Assembly: GCA_037975125.1 (NCBI GenBank)
Contig: CM075853.1
Span: forward strand, 89,538,395-89,602,394
Source: Latrodectus hesperus
Taxonomy: Eukaryota; Arthropoda; Arachnida; Araneae; Theridiidae
Length of the DNA: 64,000 nucleotides
Direction: 5' to 3'
The notes below the pieces were generated by a model. That model did not search any database. It saw only the letters and a list, made by a program, of their open reading frames with translations, and had not been told where the DNA came from. Position numbers and translations under genes: made by a program. Positions within the stretch are counted from its first letter, which is position 1. The number at the start of each line of letters is the position of its first letter. Shown piece by piece: positions 26,601 to 34,851 of this stretch.

Positions 26601-29600
26601 ATTGACACTTAGATAGTTTGAATTAATTTTTTTCGTTCAGTGTTTAATGGGAAAAACTAATCCGTGTGTAGTTTGCATGAAATCAACAAAAAATTATTTA
26701 ATTTTTTGAAAGTAATAAACCTTTTGGAAGAAGTTAAAACATTGGATAGTGGACTATAATGAAAGGGGAATGTTTTGTTGAGTAAATCTTAATAGAATCC
26801 ATTAATTATTGGAAAACTGTATGGATTTATTTTAGCATTAATGAATCCAAAATTGATTTATTTATTTTTTAGATTTAATTAGAATTTCTTCTCTTTATTT
26901 CTATCTTGGACACAGGAGTCATTTCCACTCCTTTAGTTGATGAATGGATTTCTTTGTCTTGTAAAGACTGGTTTATCTCAGAGGTTTTATTTATATGAGC
27001 AGTGGCTTTAAATCTTGGAAAATATAAAAGGTCCACCCAGTATTGCCCAAGTTATTGGGTAAAACAAGATACTTTAGCAGTTCGCCAGTCATACTAGACA
27101 CTCCATTAGGATATCACAATTACAGTTCTATTCACCTTAGACATGTGTAACATAAAGTTATTGGTGGGAATTTACAGCTTCATATGAAGTTAAGGATTTG
27201 ACTGTCCACTGCCTACCAATGTGCCTGGTAGTCACTCAAACCCCAGGAAGTCTTATTTTTACCATGAATGACTGAAATTCACTTTAAACTATAGGTACTC
27301 ATCAAATTAGCTTTTATGTGCTAAAAGTGACTATAGAATGACAAGCAAATTAAACCGATTTGCATAGCTCTTGGCCCCATAAAACATGATTTTCATCTTA
27401 TAATAACTTCTAGATCAAATTTGTCTCTAATAGGTCTGTTCCCGAGCTCAACCAACCCAGTCAAATCCTCCTGGAATTTCCTCCAGTCCGTTCTAACTGG
27501 GTCTCTGAACATGAGATCCAGACACACATTAGAGTGAATTTCAAAATGGATGTTTTGATGGTCTGAGCCAGAAGGTCTGCCATCTACTTTTCAAATTTTT
27601 GATATTTTTACTAATCAACGTTGTCGCTATAGTAATGTCAATTACTTCAGATCGATTGGAAGTCATGAAAGTTGGTTCGTTGCCCTCATTTAGAATATCT
27701 AACCCATAGTTTAGAATGAACTCTAAAACTTACTCACCTCTTTTATTTGTGTCCGTACTTCCCCAGACAACATGGGGAGCATTACAGTCTAGTCCTAGGA
27801 CTACCTGTAAGTTGTTATCTCTGCAAAAGTTCATGAGCTTGTGCAGAGAATGGTCAGGTAGAGCCTTCTCTTCATAGGGCAGGTATCCAGAGCCAAAAAC
27901 AATTTCCCTGTCCCTACCCTCTATGTTGAGTCTGACTTTCACAGCTGTCAGGTATCCTAAGGATAAATTCAGAGAGGAGAAGAACCTCAATGTTTTTATG
28001 TAAGAGTATACAAGTTCTGGCGTTACCATTAGTACCATAGATAAGCTTACCTTTAGTTCCTTTGAGGCCATTGATTCTCCCCCTTACCAATCAGGGTTCC
28101 TGAATGAGGGCCAGGTGTATATCCCCAGCAAGAAACTTCTTACTGAGGTTAGTAGTACCACTTCTACTGTGGTGGAGGTTGACTTGAACTACCTTCACCC
28201 CCATCAGCAGGAGCAGGTTTGTCAAGTACTTTAGCCTGCACTTGGTGAAGTCCAATATAAAACTTATATCCCCTTACACCAAGTGTGGCAGTATCTAGTT
28301 CAGGCACACTAAGAACGATGGTCCGCCCAGATGGGTCGCTCTTAATGTTAAAAACGTTCCACTCCATGGAAGTGACCCCACCGTTCTGAGCCTCGATTTT
28401 TCTCAGGAGCTCTTTAGGCTCCAGTTCACTATAGATTTTCGGCAGTTTTGCAATTATCTTGGTGGTTCTGACAAGTTTCCTTGCCTTACCCACCAAGAGT
28501 TTTTGCTCCTGCCAAGGGCGTATGTCACTGACATTCTGTTCCAGCCACTTTGAGCTCTCCAGATCTGCACAGTTGATAATGAGTGCCCCATTCTCAAGTT
28601 TACAGGATAGGAAGGTTGGGGAAAAACCCTCCTCATTCCTTCCTATTTTCCTGGTTAACAAGAGTTCCAGGTCATAGGCCTGTTCCTCTGTTAACCATTT
28701 TTCCGGATGACCCTCTATTAGCACAGCCATCTTGATCGTGGTGAGAGCCGCCTTGTAAGTAAGTATCCCAGGTCCTTCTCTCTTGGCAGCATTTCCGGCC
28801 TTGCCCTGGTTCGTCCGGTTGGCAGGATGCTTCTTGACTTTGGTTGGCTTGGATTTTTCAACCCAAGATTTTGCGCTCCTTTACCAGCTTCCTTTTCTGG
28901 GCACCAAAAAGCTTTTTAAGCTTGATTCTGGTCAGAGAGTCAGTCATGCAGAGATAGATTCCTGATTCTCACCAGAAAAAGATGGTTTGGAGGTCATTTG
29001 TACCTCCTGTGAAGGCGCAGCTTGTCAATTTTTGTACCTTGCGCCATAAAACTCAACCAACCAACCAACTACCTCCTGTGAAGGTTTCATGGCTGCCCAT
29101 TCACTAGATTGTCTCTGAGTTTCCTTGTCTTTTTCAGCAAGGTCTGCTTCAGAGATTTCACCTGCAAATGCAGAAAGGGTTTGTTATTTTTATTGTCTTT
29201 TCAGCCATAAAATAACAGTTAATAAGCTCAGGTAATATGACAGTCCACCCAGCATTGCCTGAGTTACTGTGCAAGGCAAATTACTCTAGAAGTTTGCCAG
29301 GCAACTAGAGGCTCCGTTAAGACACCAATACCGCGGTACCAAATAACCTTAGGCACGGGTCGCATAACACCAGGGTTAACGGGAGCTGGTTCACGGCCTC
29401 TGATTCTATATTCAAGGCTATCCTGTCATTCCTACAGGACATTCGGCTATCCACCACATGCCGACGTGCCTGGTGGATGCTGAAGCCCCAGGAAGGTATG
29501 CGTACCCCCTGGTTCCAGGTTTATGAAGGGTTACAGAAGTTGATTGTAAGTGCTGAAGGTGTTTAAAACTTCTGTACAATTTGTTTTCAAGATAAACGTG

Positions 29601-32600
29601 TTTCTATGACTTCCAGAAGACGAGTGGAAGATTCTGAGCACTGGCGTGCTGTGGGGCGCATTGAAGCAGGACAGTCAATCTCAGATGTTGCTCTTTTCTT
29701 CGGCATTCATCATTCTGTAATTTCACGTTTATGGAAACATTTCCAAACGACACAGAAATTTGTCCGAAGGTCCGTAGCCGGACGCTCAAGGGTTACAAAC
29801 CCAGCGGAAGATCGATATATTACAATTTCAGCCAAGCAGAATTGCAAAGCAACCTCCACACGTGTGACATCTATGGTTACAACGTCCATTGGTAAGGTGA
29901 TATCTGCAGCTATTGTTCGCCAAATATTACATATGAGTGGACTGTATGGCTGGGTACCTCGAGTTTGTGTTTGTCTATCTGTCCAATCGAGGGGCACGAT
30001 TAAAGTGGTGCCAGGAAAATGTCAGTTGGACTGTCTGACTGGGCCAATGTCATGTTTATTAATGAGTCAAGATTTGCTCTGGTGCCAGGTGGCAAACGTA
30101 TAAGGATATGGCGTGAACAAGGAACATGCAATCAGCCCCAAAACATCACTGAACATCATGCATTCCGAGGCGGAAGCATTACAGTGTGGGCAGGGATTTC
30201 AATAGGATATCGCACCGACCTGCTCATCTTTAAATGGGGTTCTGTGACAGCTGGCCGGTATCGAGATGAAGTCCTAGAACCCATTGTGAGATTGTACGCT
30301 GCAGCAGTTGGCCCTACTTTTGTTTTAATTGACGATAACGCATATCCCCATAGAGCTGACATCGTCGATGACTACTTGGAGAGTGGTGGGATTGCACGTT
30401 TGGCGTGGCCAGCTTATTCGCCTGACCATAATCCCATTGAAAATCTTTGGGATGCTTTCGGCCGTGCTGTATCTTCATGTTTCCCACCTCCAGCCACTCT
30501 TATTGAGCTGGAAACTGCTCTACAAGAAGAATGGCTATTGCTTAGTTCTGCAGTGGTTGACCACCTAATTAAAAGCATGGTCACAAAGTGTAAACTTTGT
30601 TTACAGATAAGGGGGGATCACATGCCCTATTGTCCTTCTTTTTCATTTTATGGTGTTTATTTTCACTTTATACAAAATTCTGTTTAACTCTCCAGTATGT
30701 CATTATCTGATAACTTGCAAAAATTCAATATTGTTTTCATTTCTGTATATAATTATTGATTTTATTTTATGCATAAACATATATGCTACTTTCCTGCCAA
30801 ATTTTGTGTCAATCAAAGCAGTATTTGTTGATTTTTTTGCATTTTACATCTTCATGCTTAACTTTTGGAAGTGAGTGTGCTTATTATGTATAAACATTAA
30901 ATATAATGGACAAAGTTCTTATTGTAATATTGTATCACAAATTCTGGCTAGTAAAACTGGTAAATAATAGTTGAATAAATAGAAATAAATAAAACTGCAT
31001 TAAAATAAATATTTAAAAAAAAATTGCACATCACTAATGCTTTATTGAAGCGACCATATCCTTCATCTTTATGGTACACATGTATTTATTTCTTTTATAA
31101 TTTTTCTAAAATTTTAATATTCTAATAGGAGGAACATTTGCTATGTCATTGCCTGTCAGCTTGTATAATATTTACTGGTAAGTATGTGTTTTTGTATCTC
31201 TTGTGATATGTGTTGAAATATGCTTTGTTCATATGTTTTATTTATTCTTGCACAGTTGAGAGTACCATTGTTTTTATTTGTTATATGCATTAACAAGTTT
31301 CATATTCTTTATTTCTTATATACTTATCATTAGATAAGATCTTGAAAATACACATTTATTTTATGTTTTAATTATTATGGTGAAAAATTTCAGGATGTTT
31401 ATACTATTGATTATTTAATTTACTAATTAAAACTATTCAATTTATACATTATCAAAACTGCATTATTTTTAATTTTAATTAAAAAAATTGGCAAAAGTGT
31501 ATTACAATTACATGTTACTGCAATGCAGAGTAACAATTTTTGTATATGAATCCCTTATTTTAAAATAATTAATTTTAATTTGCATTAATTTACTAAACAC
31601 TATCTCTCAACAGCTATTTTTTAACTGATTTACTTAAATGCTAATTGCAAAACTAATTTATTTTATCAAGCTGATAGGCAAATGGTTAATGCTCTGGCTT
31701 TCGATTCAAAATTTCAAGTTTAGATTCTGACCTCAGTCTTGGCACAGCTTGTCTTCTTTGGACCTTTTGCAAGAAAACCCAACCAACCAATCTCACCTCT
31801 GCCTAAAATGTTTATAGTAGTTTGGGATCTACTTTATACTGTAGGTCCTGTTTCAATAAGAAGTGTGTTAAAAGTGACTGCTGAGCTAAAAAATACCACA
31901 AACCAAAAATTATTTTAAAATTGTATGAGTGGAAGCAAACTATAATTTTCAATGTAAAATCTATAAATGCCCCATTTTTAATTTTATACTGTCCTAAGGG
32001 TAAATCAATTTAAATAATTAAATTTTCTTAGAAAAGACCTTTTTGTTGCTATTATGTATAGAAAAGGAATTTTCTTTTTATTTCATATGTTCTCATTATA
32101 AATGGCTTGTACTATCTACCATGTTTAAAAACTATAACTATGATTTAAAAGTCACAATCTTAAACTAGTGGCATACTTTATTTTAGTAATATAAAAGCTG
32201 GAAGTCTATTAGCTTTGTACTCCCAAGTCACATGTCTGAGGTTTAATTCTCTGGCTGTTCAAAGTCGATGTAGCTTTTCATCCCCTCAGTGGGTTGATAC
32301 AGTGAGTACCAAGCATATATGGAAATTAAACCATGGAGTTTCCCATTTGACTGATCATGTAACTCGAACATATGCTTTGAACCCTGTGACTTTTAGTCAG
32401 TAAAACGGATATGGTGACTGTTGTGCTACTGAGTTTAAGTTCTTTAATATAAAAAATGAACTGTTTGTTGAATAATTAATGCTTTGGTTTTCATTAAAAC
32501 AATTCTGGTTCCATTGCCTCCCTCAAGTATGGATGTTTCTACCGATTCAGAATCCACACTTTAAGCTATATATCTTGATTGAATAAGATCACATGATAAA

Positions 32601-34851
32601 AAACAATGGTAAATTAAGAATAAATATTATGTGGAATAAACCAGTGCATCTACTGTTTTCATTCACTTTGTTGATATGTAATGCTAAGAAATTTTATAAA
32701 CTAGAAGTCTTCTAATTTGGAAGCATAAGCTTTTGATTGGTTACTTGTTAAATGTTCTTAGCAATTTTTGCTATTTGTAATTATAGCAGTGCAAGGTCAT
32801 TAGTGACTTATTGTATTGCTGGGAAGAAGCTTAAAAGTTTTAATTTAAACTCTTATAAAATTTTAACCACTATTTTTATTTTGGCAAATTTAATGATTAA
32901 ATGTGAAAAATGTTGATTTTTTCCTAGTTTCTAATATATTCAAGGATTTGTCAAAGAGGCTCTGATAATGCAAACTTGTGAAAATATAATGCTACGAAAT
33001 GAAGAATTTGTGCCAAATTTGTCTTTGTTTTGTACCAGCATTCACAGACAAGTTTATGATATGAATTTTGTTCAGAAAAATTTGTGTTTGACATAACTTA
33101 TAAGAACTGCTGGGAACTGATGAAAAGATGCTTTCAAAATTTCCTATGGCAATCAAATTTGGTAATTTATTACAGTGTAATAGTTTCTAGTTTTGCTATG
33201 TTGATAAAAGTATATTCATGCTGAATTTATCCTTTTCTTAAGTTTAAAAATATTATATAATTGTAAAATAAATTTAAGAAGTTGGGTATTTGAGCAAATG
33301 AACTGTAAATTTTAGTGTCCATTTGAATTAAGTTTGTTTCCTGGCAGTTATTGCTTTGTGTATTGTAAAAAAATTATTTTGATTTTAGATGCATATTTTA
33401 AAGACCTTATAATCTAGCTATTTTTATTTTCTGGTTTGTCTGTGTATCTACAAATATTTATGTTTTATTGTTTTAAAAATGTATTTATATCTTTCTAGTG
33501 CCCATAAAAAAGGAGAATTGAAGCAAAATTCATTTTGGGAAGCTATGCGTCCATTGGTGCCTATTACTCTATTATTTTTAAGTACAACAATGTGGGCAGT
33601 TCTTTCTCCTACAAATATCTTGCGTAATGACCCTAGAGTATTTTATTGGTTAGTTGGAACTGTATTTTCTAATATTGCTGTAAGTATTTTATATATTTTT
33701 GACACTGTTAAATCTCAGATTGGTTTTTAAAAATATTTTTTTTCTTGAATCTCAATGTATGTACTTTAAACCTACAAAAATAATCATAATTTTAATTTAT
33801 TCTCTTATAGTGTCGCTTGATTGTCTGTCAGATGAGTTCTACTCGCTGTGAAACTTTTAATTGGTTGTTTTACCCTATTGGAATTGCCATTCTTTATGTA
33901 TTTTACTGCCCACATCAAAGTAGCACAGAAATTCAAATTGCCTGGGCCTTGCTTATTTTGTCTGTGGTTGCTCATGTTCATTATGGAGTTTGTGTGGTAA
34001 GTATTAACTAAAAAATTTTCTTGTGTGTTATTTGATACATCAGGAGTTACTTCAAGATTGAGTTCAAAATTCTATCATCTAATAATATTTATATTTTATT
34101 CTTTGATTGAAAATACTAAGCTTCTATGCTAAAAGAAATAATTCTTATGATTGTTATCTCTGCGTATTTATCAAAATCTCTTTTTAAAGTGTTCAAATGT
34201 TTAAGTGCTAATGAACTATTGTACTTAAAAATCATTAAAAACCAATTTAGTTATAGGATCAACAATTTATACAGGGAAAGAAGCACAATATTTTATCACT
34301 TATCTTGTAATATGAATTGTTAATCATCTTTGTTACATATGCATTTCTGCAGTTATTATTATTTTGAATCTTACAAGAGCAATATGTTACCTTTATTTTC
34401 ATTATAAATATTAATAAAAGATCAATACATAAAAGATGTGTGGAAAAAATGGGGGAAACTTTTGAAAAGATATTCTCCTTGAAAATGCCCTAGCATTCAA
34501 TTCAACTGTTCATGGGTTTGAATCCCACCTAGGGCTTGGATGATTGTAGTGTTTTTAAATCCACTTTAAACCTAATGTCCCACTCTAACTAGTCTTTGTG
34601 TGTTAAAAGTGACTGTTGATCAACAAAACAAACTTTTTTCATATTGGCTTTATCACAATTTATAAGGTTATATTTTAGAATTTGTGTACTTGTGTGTGTA
34701 AACAGTTTTAAAGTGTAATTTTTGATAAGTTAATATTATCTTTGTATTTATTAAAAAGTTAATTTCAAATCAATGTTTTTTTTAGGTACAGCAGATGTGT
34801 AGACATTTCAGAATACATTGTTTTTCCTTAAGAAAGATGGAAAAAGAGTAA
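12814..34851 (+). CDS. SELENOI: Ethanolaminephosphotransferase 1 (EPT1/SELENOI orthologue), 8 exons, 5' incomplete
   Basis: Integral membrane CDP-alcohol phosphatidyltransferase that transfers phosphoethanolamine from CDP-ethanolamine to diacylglycerol, the last step of the CDP-ethanolamine (Kennedy) pathway. Exons: 12814-12882, 17709-17901, 19041-19303, 26316-26427, 31129-31177, 33499-33679, 33811-33996, 34786-34851. All junctions are GT...AG and phases agree (0,1,0,1,2,0,0), giving 372 codons plus TAA. The family signature DGx2ARx8Gx3Dx3D is complete (DGKHAR...G...D...D, exon 3). The blocks SHWEKYNTG and LPWGYDIS and the later CQMSSTRC favour EPT1 over the choline/ethanolamine enzyme CEPT1. 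Several hydrophobic helices are visible. The usual ~19-residue first exon is not found. The vertebrate protein has selenocysteine near its C-terminus; this one stops at SLRKMEKE with TAA, so it is not a selenoprotein. Confidence 0.93.
13850..15245 (+). pseudogene. Degenerate LINE 3' region (RT end to RNase H) in EPT1 intron
   Basis: Plus-strand remnants in several frames: [36 protein letters not shown] (14140-14200), an RNase H-like [16 protein letters not shown] near 14680, and a terminal cluster [20 protein letters not shown] (14935-14995). The order matches the RT thumb, RNase H and C-terminal Cys-rich segment of arthropod non-LTR elements. Part of the thumb segment (GAANSTP.TAIQL.TEIYSL) also occurs at 13858-13925, so it is partly duplicated. 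Stops and frameshifts abound. It lies in the intron between the exons at 12814 and 17709, in gene orientation. Confidence 0.75.
16435..16655. repeat. Compound microsatellite (CTAT/CTATAT)n-(TA)n
   Basis: Tetranucleotide CTAT runs, CTATAT runs and a closing (TA)n tract over about 220 bases. The 123-residue frame of alternating Ile/Tyr/Ser/Leu that crosses it is a translation of the repeat, not a protein. Confidence 0.95.
16864..17034 (+). repeat. tRNA-Arg-derived SINE, diverged copy
   Basis: Head 'tgaatggttagtgttctgacc', B box AGGTTCGAATCTCACCTTGG, the 'tgtaagtccc' block and the tail 'gagcaacaaacaaaacaaa' align with the young copy at 21290. It lies in the same intron as the LINE relic. Confidence 0.85.
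17540..17617. repeat. (TA)n microsatellite
   Basis: Long uninterrupted TA tract about 90 bases upstream of the EPT1 exon at 17709. Confidence 0.95.
17709..17901 (+). CDS. SELENOI: EPT1 exon: first transmembrane helices
   Basis: 193 bases. Begins [18 protein letters not shown] (first membrane helix), then a lumenal/cytosolic loop with [18 protein letters not shown] (second helix). The last base supplies the first base of the Asp codon that opens the catalytic motif in the next exon. The donor is G|GTAAAA. Confidence 0.94.
19041..19303 (+). CDS. SELENOI: EPT1 exon carrying the CDP-alcohol phosphotransferase catalytic motif
   Basis: 263 bases after CCAG. Reads [20 protein letters not shown] then MDHGLDSW: the motif DG-x2-AR-x8-G-x3-D-x3-D is intact, including the Asp residues that bind the metal ions and CDP-alcohol. 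It continues through two helices to [20 protein letters not shown] and ends before GTAAGT. The frame running on to 19381 beyond the donor is intron read-through. Confidence 0.96.
20244..20356 (+). repeat. tRNA-Arg-derived SINE, fragment
   Basis: Shares 'gttcaacagtttgtgggttc', 'atgtttgtagt' and the body 'ccttaaaaccacag' and 'ttgacaatcaacc' tail with the family, but the A box and the central block are missing or scrambled. An old fragment in the 7-kb EPT1 intron. Confidence 0.6.
20745..21926 (-). pseudogene. Tc1-like transposase remnant
   Basis: Minus strand from 21926: [20 protein letters not shown], stop, then [16 protein letters not shown], a typical N-terminal helix-turn-helix of Tc1-like transposases. 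Further on come [19 protein letters not shown], then after the [14 protein letters not shown] (first catalytic Asp block) and [17 protein letters not shown]. Several in-frame stops and a SINE in the catalytic domain make it inactive. The family would cut and paste DNA at TA sites. Confidence 0.85.
21290..21465 (+). repeat. Young tRNA-Arg(UCG)-derived SINE with exact 14-bp duplication
   Basis: A 176-bp insertion flanked by perfect copies of CCATATAACTTGTG (21276-21289 and 21466-21479). It starts with a tRNA-like head: A-box region TGGCAGCCGAATGG, anticodon-arm-like CTTCGGTTCA resembling tRNA-Arg(UCG), and B box GGTTCGAATCC. A tRNA-unrelated body follows, and it ends in (CAAA)n. It interrupts the transposase of the Tc1-like element, so it is younger than that element. 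It is the best-preserved copy in the window and can serve as the reference for the others. Mobilised in trans by a LINE, by analogy with known SINEs; the partner is not proven. Confidence 0.95.
22459..22870 (-). pseudogene. LINE 3' fragment (C-terminal Cys-rich domain)
   Basis: The minus-strand frame 22752-22459 contains [20 protein letters not shown], then [20 protein letters not shown] and [15 protein letters not shown]. The layout 'T...RLRSGH......F......C..C....S..HIL.C' followed by 'LL..FL..N.L...' is the C-terminal domain after RNase H in spider and insect non-LTR retrotransposons. Upstream sequence to about 22870 looks like more of the same element in other frames. A 5'-truncated relic, on the opposite strand from EPT1. 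Confidence 0.75.
24016..24182 (+). repeat. tRNA-Arg-derived SINE, diverged copy
   Basis: Shares 'gatagccaaatg', 'ggcct..ctggccttc', 'ttcagtatccattttaaac', 'agatcctggtctaattag' and the tail 'gatcttgagcaaaaaa' with the young copy. The B box is destroyed. Confidence 0.75.
25968..26015. repeat. Near-perfect inverted repeat (hairpin)
   Basis: Arms 25968-25990 and 25994-26015, about 22 bases each, differ only by one T/A in a homopolymer, with a 3-base loop. The core of the stem is TAACTGAAAT / ATTTCAGTTA. It lies about 300 bases upstream of the EPT1 exon at 26316. It may be a foldback remnant of a small transposon; no function is shown. Confidence 0.8.
26316..26427 (+). CDS. SELENOI: EPT1 exon: central transmembrane helix
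   Basis: 112 bases between TTTTTAG and GTAAGT. Reads [20 protein letters not shown] and then [16 protein letters not shown]. Sequence is less conserved than the neighbouring exons, but its position, length (37 codons plus 1 base), hydrophobicity and phase fit the family. Confidence 0.88.
26885..27255 (-). pseudogene. LINE 5' fragment (5' UTR and ORF1 start), older copy
   Basis: Aligns by eye, in the same orientation, with 29095-29500 of the neighbouring LINE: the block 'ggtccacccagtattgccc' matches 'agtccacccagcattgcct', and 'tgcctggtagtcactcaaaccccaggaag' matches in part the block near 29470-29497. On the minus strand the left part encodes [18 protein letters not shown], similar to [18 protein letters not shown] in the neighbouring ORF1. 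Only the 5' end is present, which is unusual for LINE remains, which are normally 5'-truncated. Confidence 0.6.
27256..27352 (+). repeat. tRNA-Arg-derived SINE, 3' half
   Basis: Begins within the family body ('gaaattcactttaaactataggtac') and continues to the family tail ('gactatagaatgacaagcaaatt'). The tRNA head is absent. It lies exactly at the boundary between two LINE fragments. Confidence 0.65.
27580..28071 (-). pseudogene. LINE ORF2 endonuclease domain (EEP family)
   Basis: The frame 28071-27730 contains [37 protein letters not shown] and the block [20 protein letters not shown], equivalent to the 'G.DxNAH...WGS...N.RG' active-site region of LINE apurinic-like endonucleases. In another frame, NEGNEPTF and NRSEVIDIT (about 27700-27640) continue the domain. 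The domain would nick the target DNA for reverse transcription. RT is missing downstream. Confidence 0.8.
28164..28730 (-). pseudogene. LINE ORF1 protein (DUF4780-like)
   Basis: 188-residue open frame: [20 protein letters not shown]... with a conserved core [20 protein letters not shown] and a Pro/Ser-rich C-terminus. The arrangement is that of the DUF4780 domain found in ORF1 proteins of arthropod non-LTR elements, thought to act as nucleic-acid chaperone. ORF1 almost certainly begins further upstream (to about 29180; [20 protein letters not shown] is encoded there), but frameshifts, stops and a small insertion separate that part. Followed within 100 bases by the ORF2 endonuclease. Non-functional as a whole, though this segment is open. 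Confidence 0.8.
29016..29069 (+). mobile_element. 54-bp tail-only retro-insertion with 15-bp duplication
   Basis: Flanked by identical copies of TACCTCCTGTGAAGG at 29001-29015 and 29070-29084. The insert is only the sequence beginning CGCAGCTTGTCAATTTTTG and ending in (CCAA)n. A similar piece is found at 31736-31790. It looks like the extreme 3' end of a retrotransposon copied with nearly complete 5' truncation. It disrupts LINE ORF1. Confidence 0.85.
29521..30900 (+). mobile_element. Tc1-like element around the DD34E transposase, ends uncertain
   Basis: The transposase frame is surrounded by short flanks. On the left, LINE-derived sequence reaches to about 29520, directly abutting, so the left terminal repeat seems lost or replaced. 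On the right, 'gcttaacttttggaagtgag' near 30856-30875 could be a terminal repeat, but no inverted partner is present on the left. Confidence 0.5.
29606..30687 (+). pseudogene. Tc1-like transposase (DD34E), frameshifted
   Basis: N-terminal half 29606-29986: [20 protein letters not shown], a helix-turn-helix ([20 protein letters not shown]), then a second DNA-binding domain to SVQS. The frame then shifts at about 29987 and again near 30034 into the catalytic half: [36 protein letters not shown] and [13 protein letters not shown]. The second Asp and the Glu are separated by exactly 34 residues (DD34E). The first catalytic position, in the block usually read as T/DESRF, is Asn here (FINESRF). Otherwise well preserved, so a rather recent insertion. 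The frame runs past the usual stop to 30687. Inactive because of two shifts and the Asp loss. Confidence 0.9.
31129..31177 (+). CDS. SELENOI: EPT1 short exon
   Basis: 49 bases. With the split Gly codon it reads [16 protein letters not shown], matching the family '..LCVTLPMSL.N' helix. Acceptor TAATAG, donor TG|GTAAGT. Too short to stand alone, but the phases (1 in, 2 out) join the flanking exons without a break. Confidence 0.88.
31668..31905 (+). repeat. tRNA-Arg-derived SINE, interrupted copy
   Basis: Head 'gcaaatggttaatgctctggctttcgattcaaaatttcaagtttagattctgacc' in part matches the family; after an interruption the body resumes at 'gcctaaaatgtttatagtag' and ends 'gactgctgagctaaaaaa'. Between is the 55-bp tail-like insertion 31736-31790. 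Confidence 0.8.
31736..31790 (+). mobile_element. 55-bp tail-only retro-insertion inside a SINE
   Basis: Begins GTCTTGGCACAGCTTGTC and ends CCCAACCAACCAA. Flanked by TCTGACCTCA (31726-31735) and TCTCACCTCT (31791-31800), which look like a diverged target duplication. It is the same sequence family as the insert at 29016. Confidence 0.7.
32195..32415 (+). repeat. Probable second tRNA-derived SINE family
   Basis: Contains 'agctggaagtctattagctttg' (A-box-like), 'gaggtttaattctctggc' (degenerate B box) and a body unrelated to the tRNA-Arg SINE. The 62-codon frame through it (32215-32403) is incidental. Named by its tRNA-like head only. Confidence 0.45.
32460..32622 (+). repeat. tRNA-Arg-derived SINE, diverged copy
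   Basis: Shares 'gaataattaatgctttggttttc', 'tatggatgtttctaccgattcagaatccac' in part, 'tttaagctatatatc' and the tail 'aatggtaaattaag' with the young copy. Very close to the preceding SINE. Confidence 0.7.
33499..33679 (+). CDS. SELENOI: EPT1 exon: C-terminal domain helices
   Basis: 181 bases after TTTCTAG. Begins with a split Cys codon, then [20 protein letters not shown] and on to [29 protein letters not shown]. The EAM.P.. and DPRVFY..GT.F.N blocks are conserved in EPT1. Donor GCT|GTAAGT. Confidence 0.94.
33811..33996 (+). CDS. SELENOI: EPT1 exon: CQMSSTRC block
   Basis: 186 bases, phase 0 at both ends, separated from the previous exon by the gene's shortest intron (131 bases). Reads [20 protein letters not shown] and ends [12 protein letters not shown]. 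The LIVCQMS.TRC motif and HVHYGV are hallmark C-terminal blocks of CEPT1/EPT1 proteins. Confidence 0.95.
34485..34632 (+). repeat. tRNA-Arg-derived SINE, moderately preserved
   Basis: B box GGGTTTGAATCCCACCTAGGG, body 'ttaaatccactttaaacc', 'cactctaactagtc' and tail 'gactgttgatcaacaaaacaaac'. It lies in the last EPT1 intron, 150 bases before the terminal exon. The A-box end is truncated. Confidence 0.85.
34786..34851 (+). CDS. SELENOI: EPT1 terminal coding exon
   Basis: 66 bases including TAA. Reads [20 protein letters not shown] then E-stop. The HF.I..FSLRK segment aligns with the C-terminal end of vertebrate EPT1, where a further extension containing selenocysteine follows. Here the protein ends four residues after SLRK, with TAA rather than TGA. 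Confidence 0.92.
   Translation, partial: VQQMCRHFRIHCFSLRKMEKE

Larger units (their letters stand above)
27400..29520 (-). mobile_element. Non-LTR retrotransposon (LINE), 5' part
   Basis: Minus-strand element with a 5' UTR-like region (29500-29180), an ORF1 (to 28164) and the start of ORF2 with its endonuclease domain (28071 to about 27400). It then stops short; RT and RNase H are absent. A DUF4780-type ORF1 followed by an EEP endonuclease is typical of R1/LOA- or Jockey-like LINEs of arthropods; the clade is uncertain. Its GC content is much higher than its surroundings, marking a recent arrival compared with other relics here. A 54-bp insertion sits in its ORF1 start (29016-29069). Confidence 0.85.
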
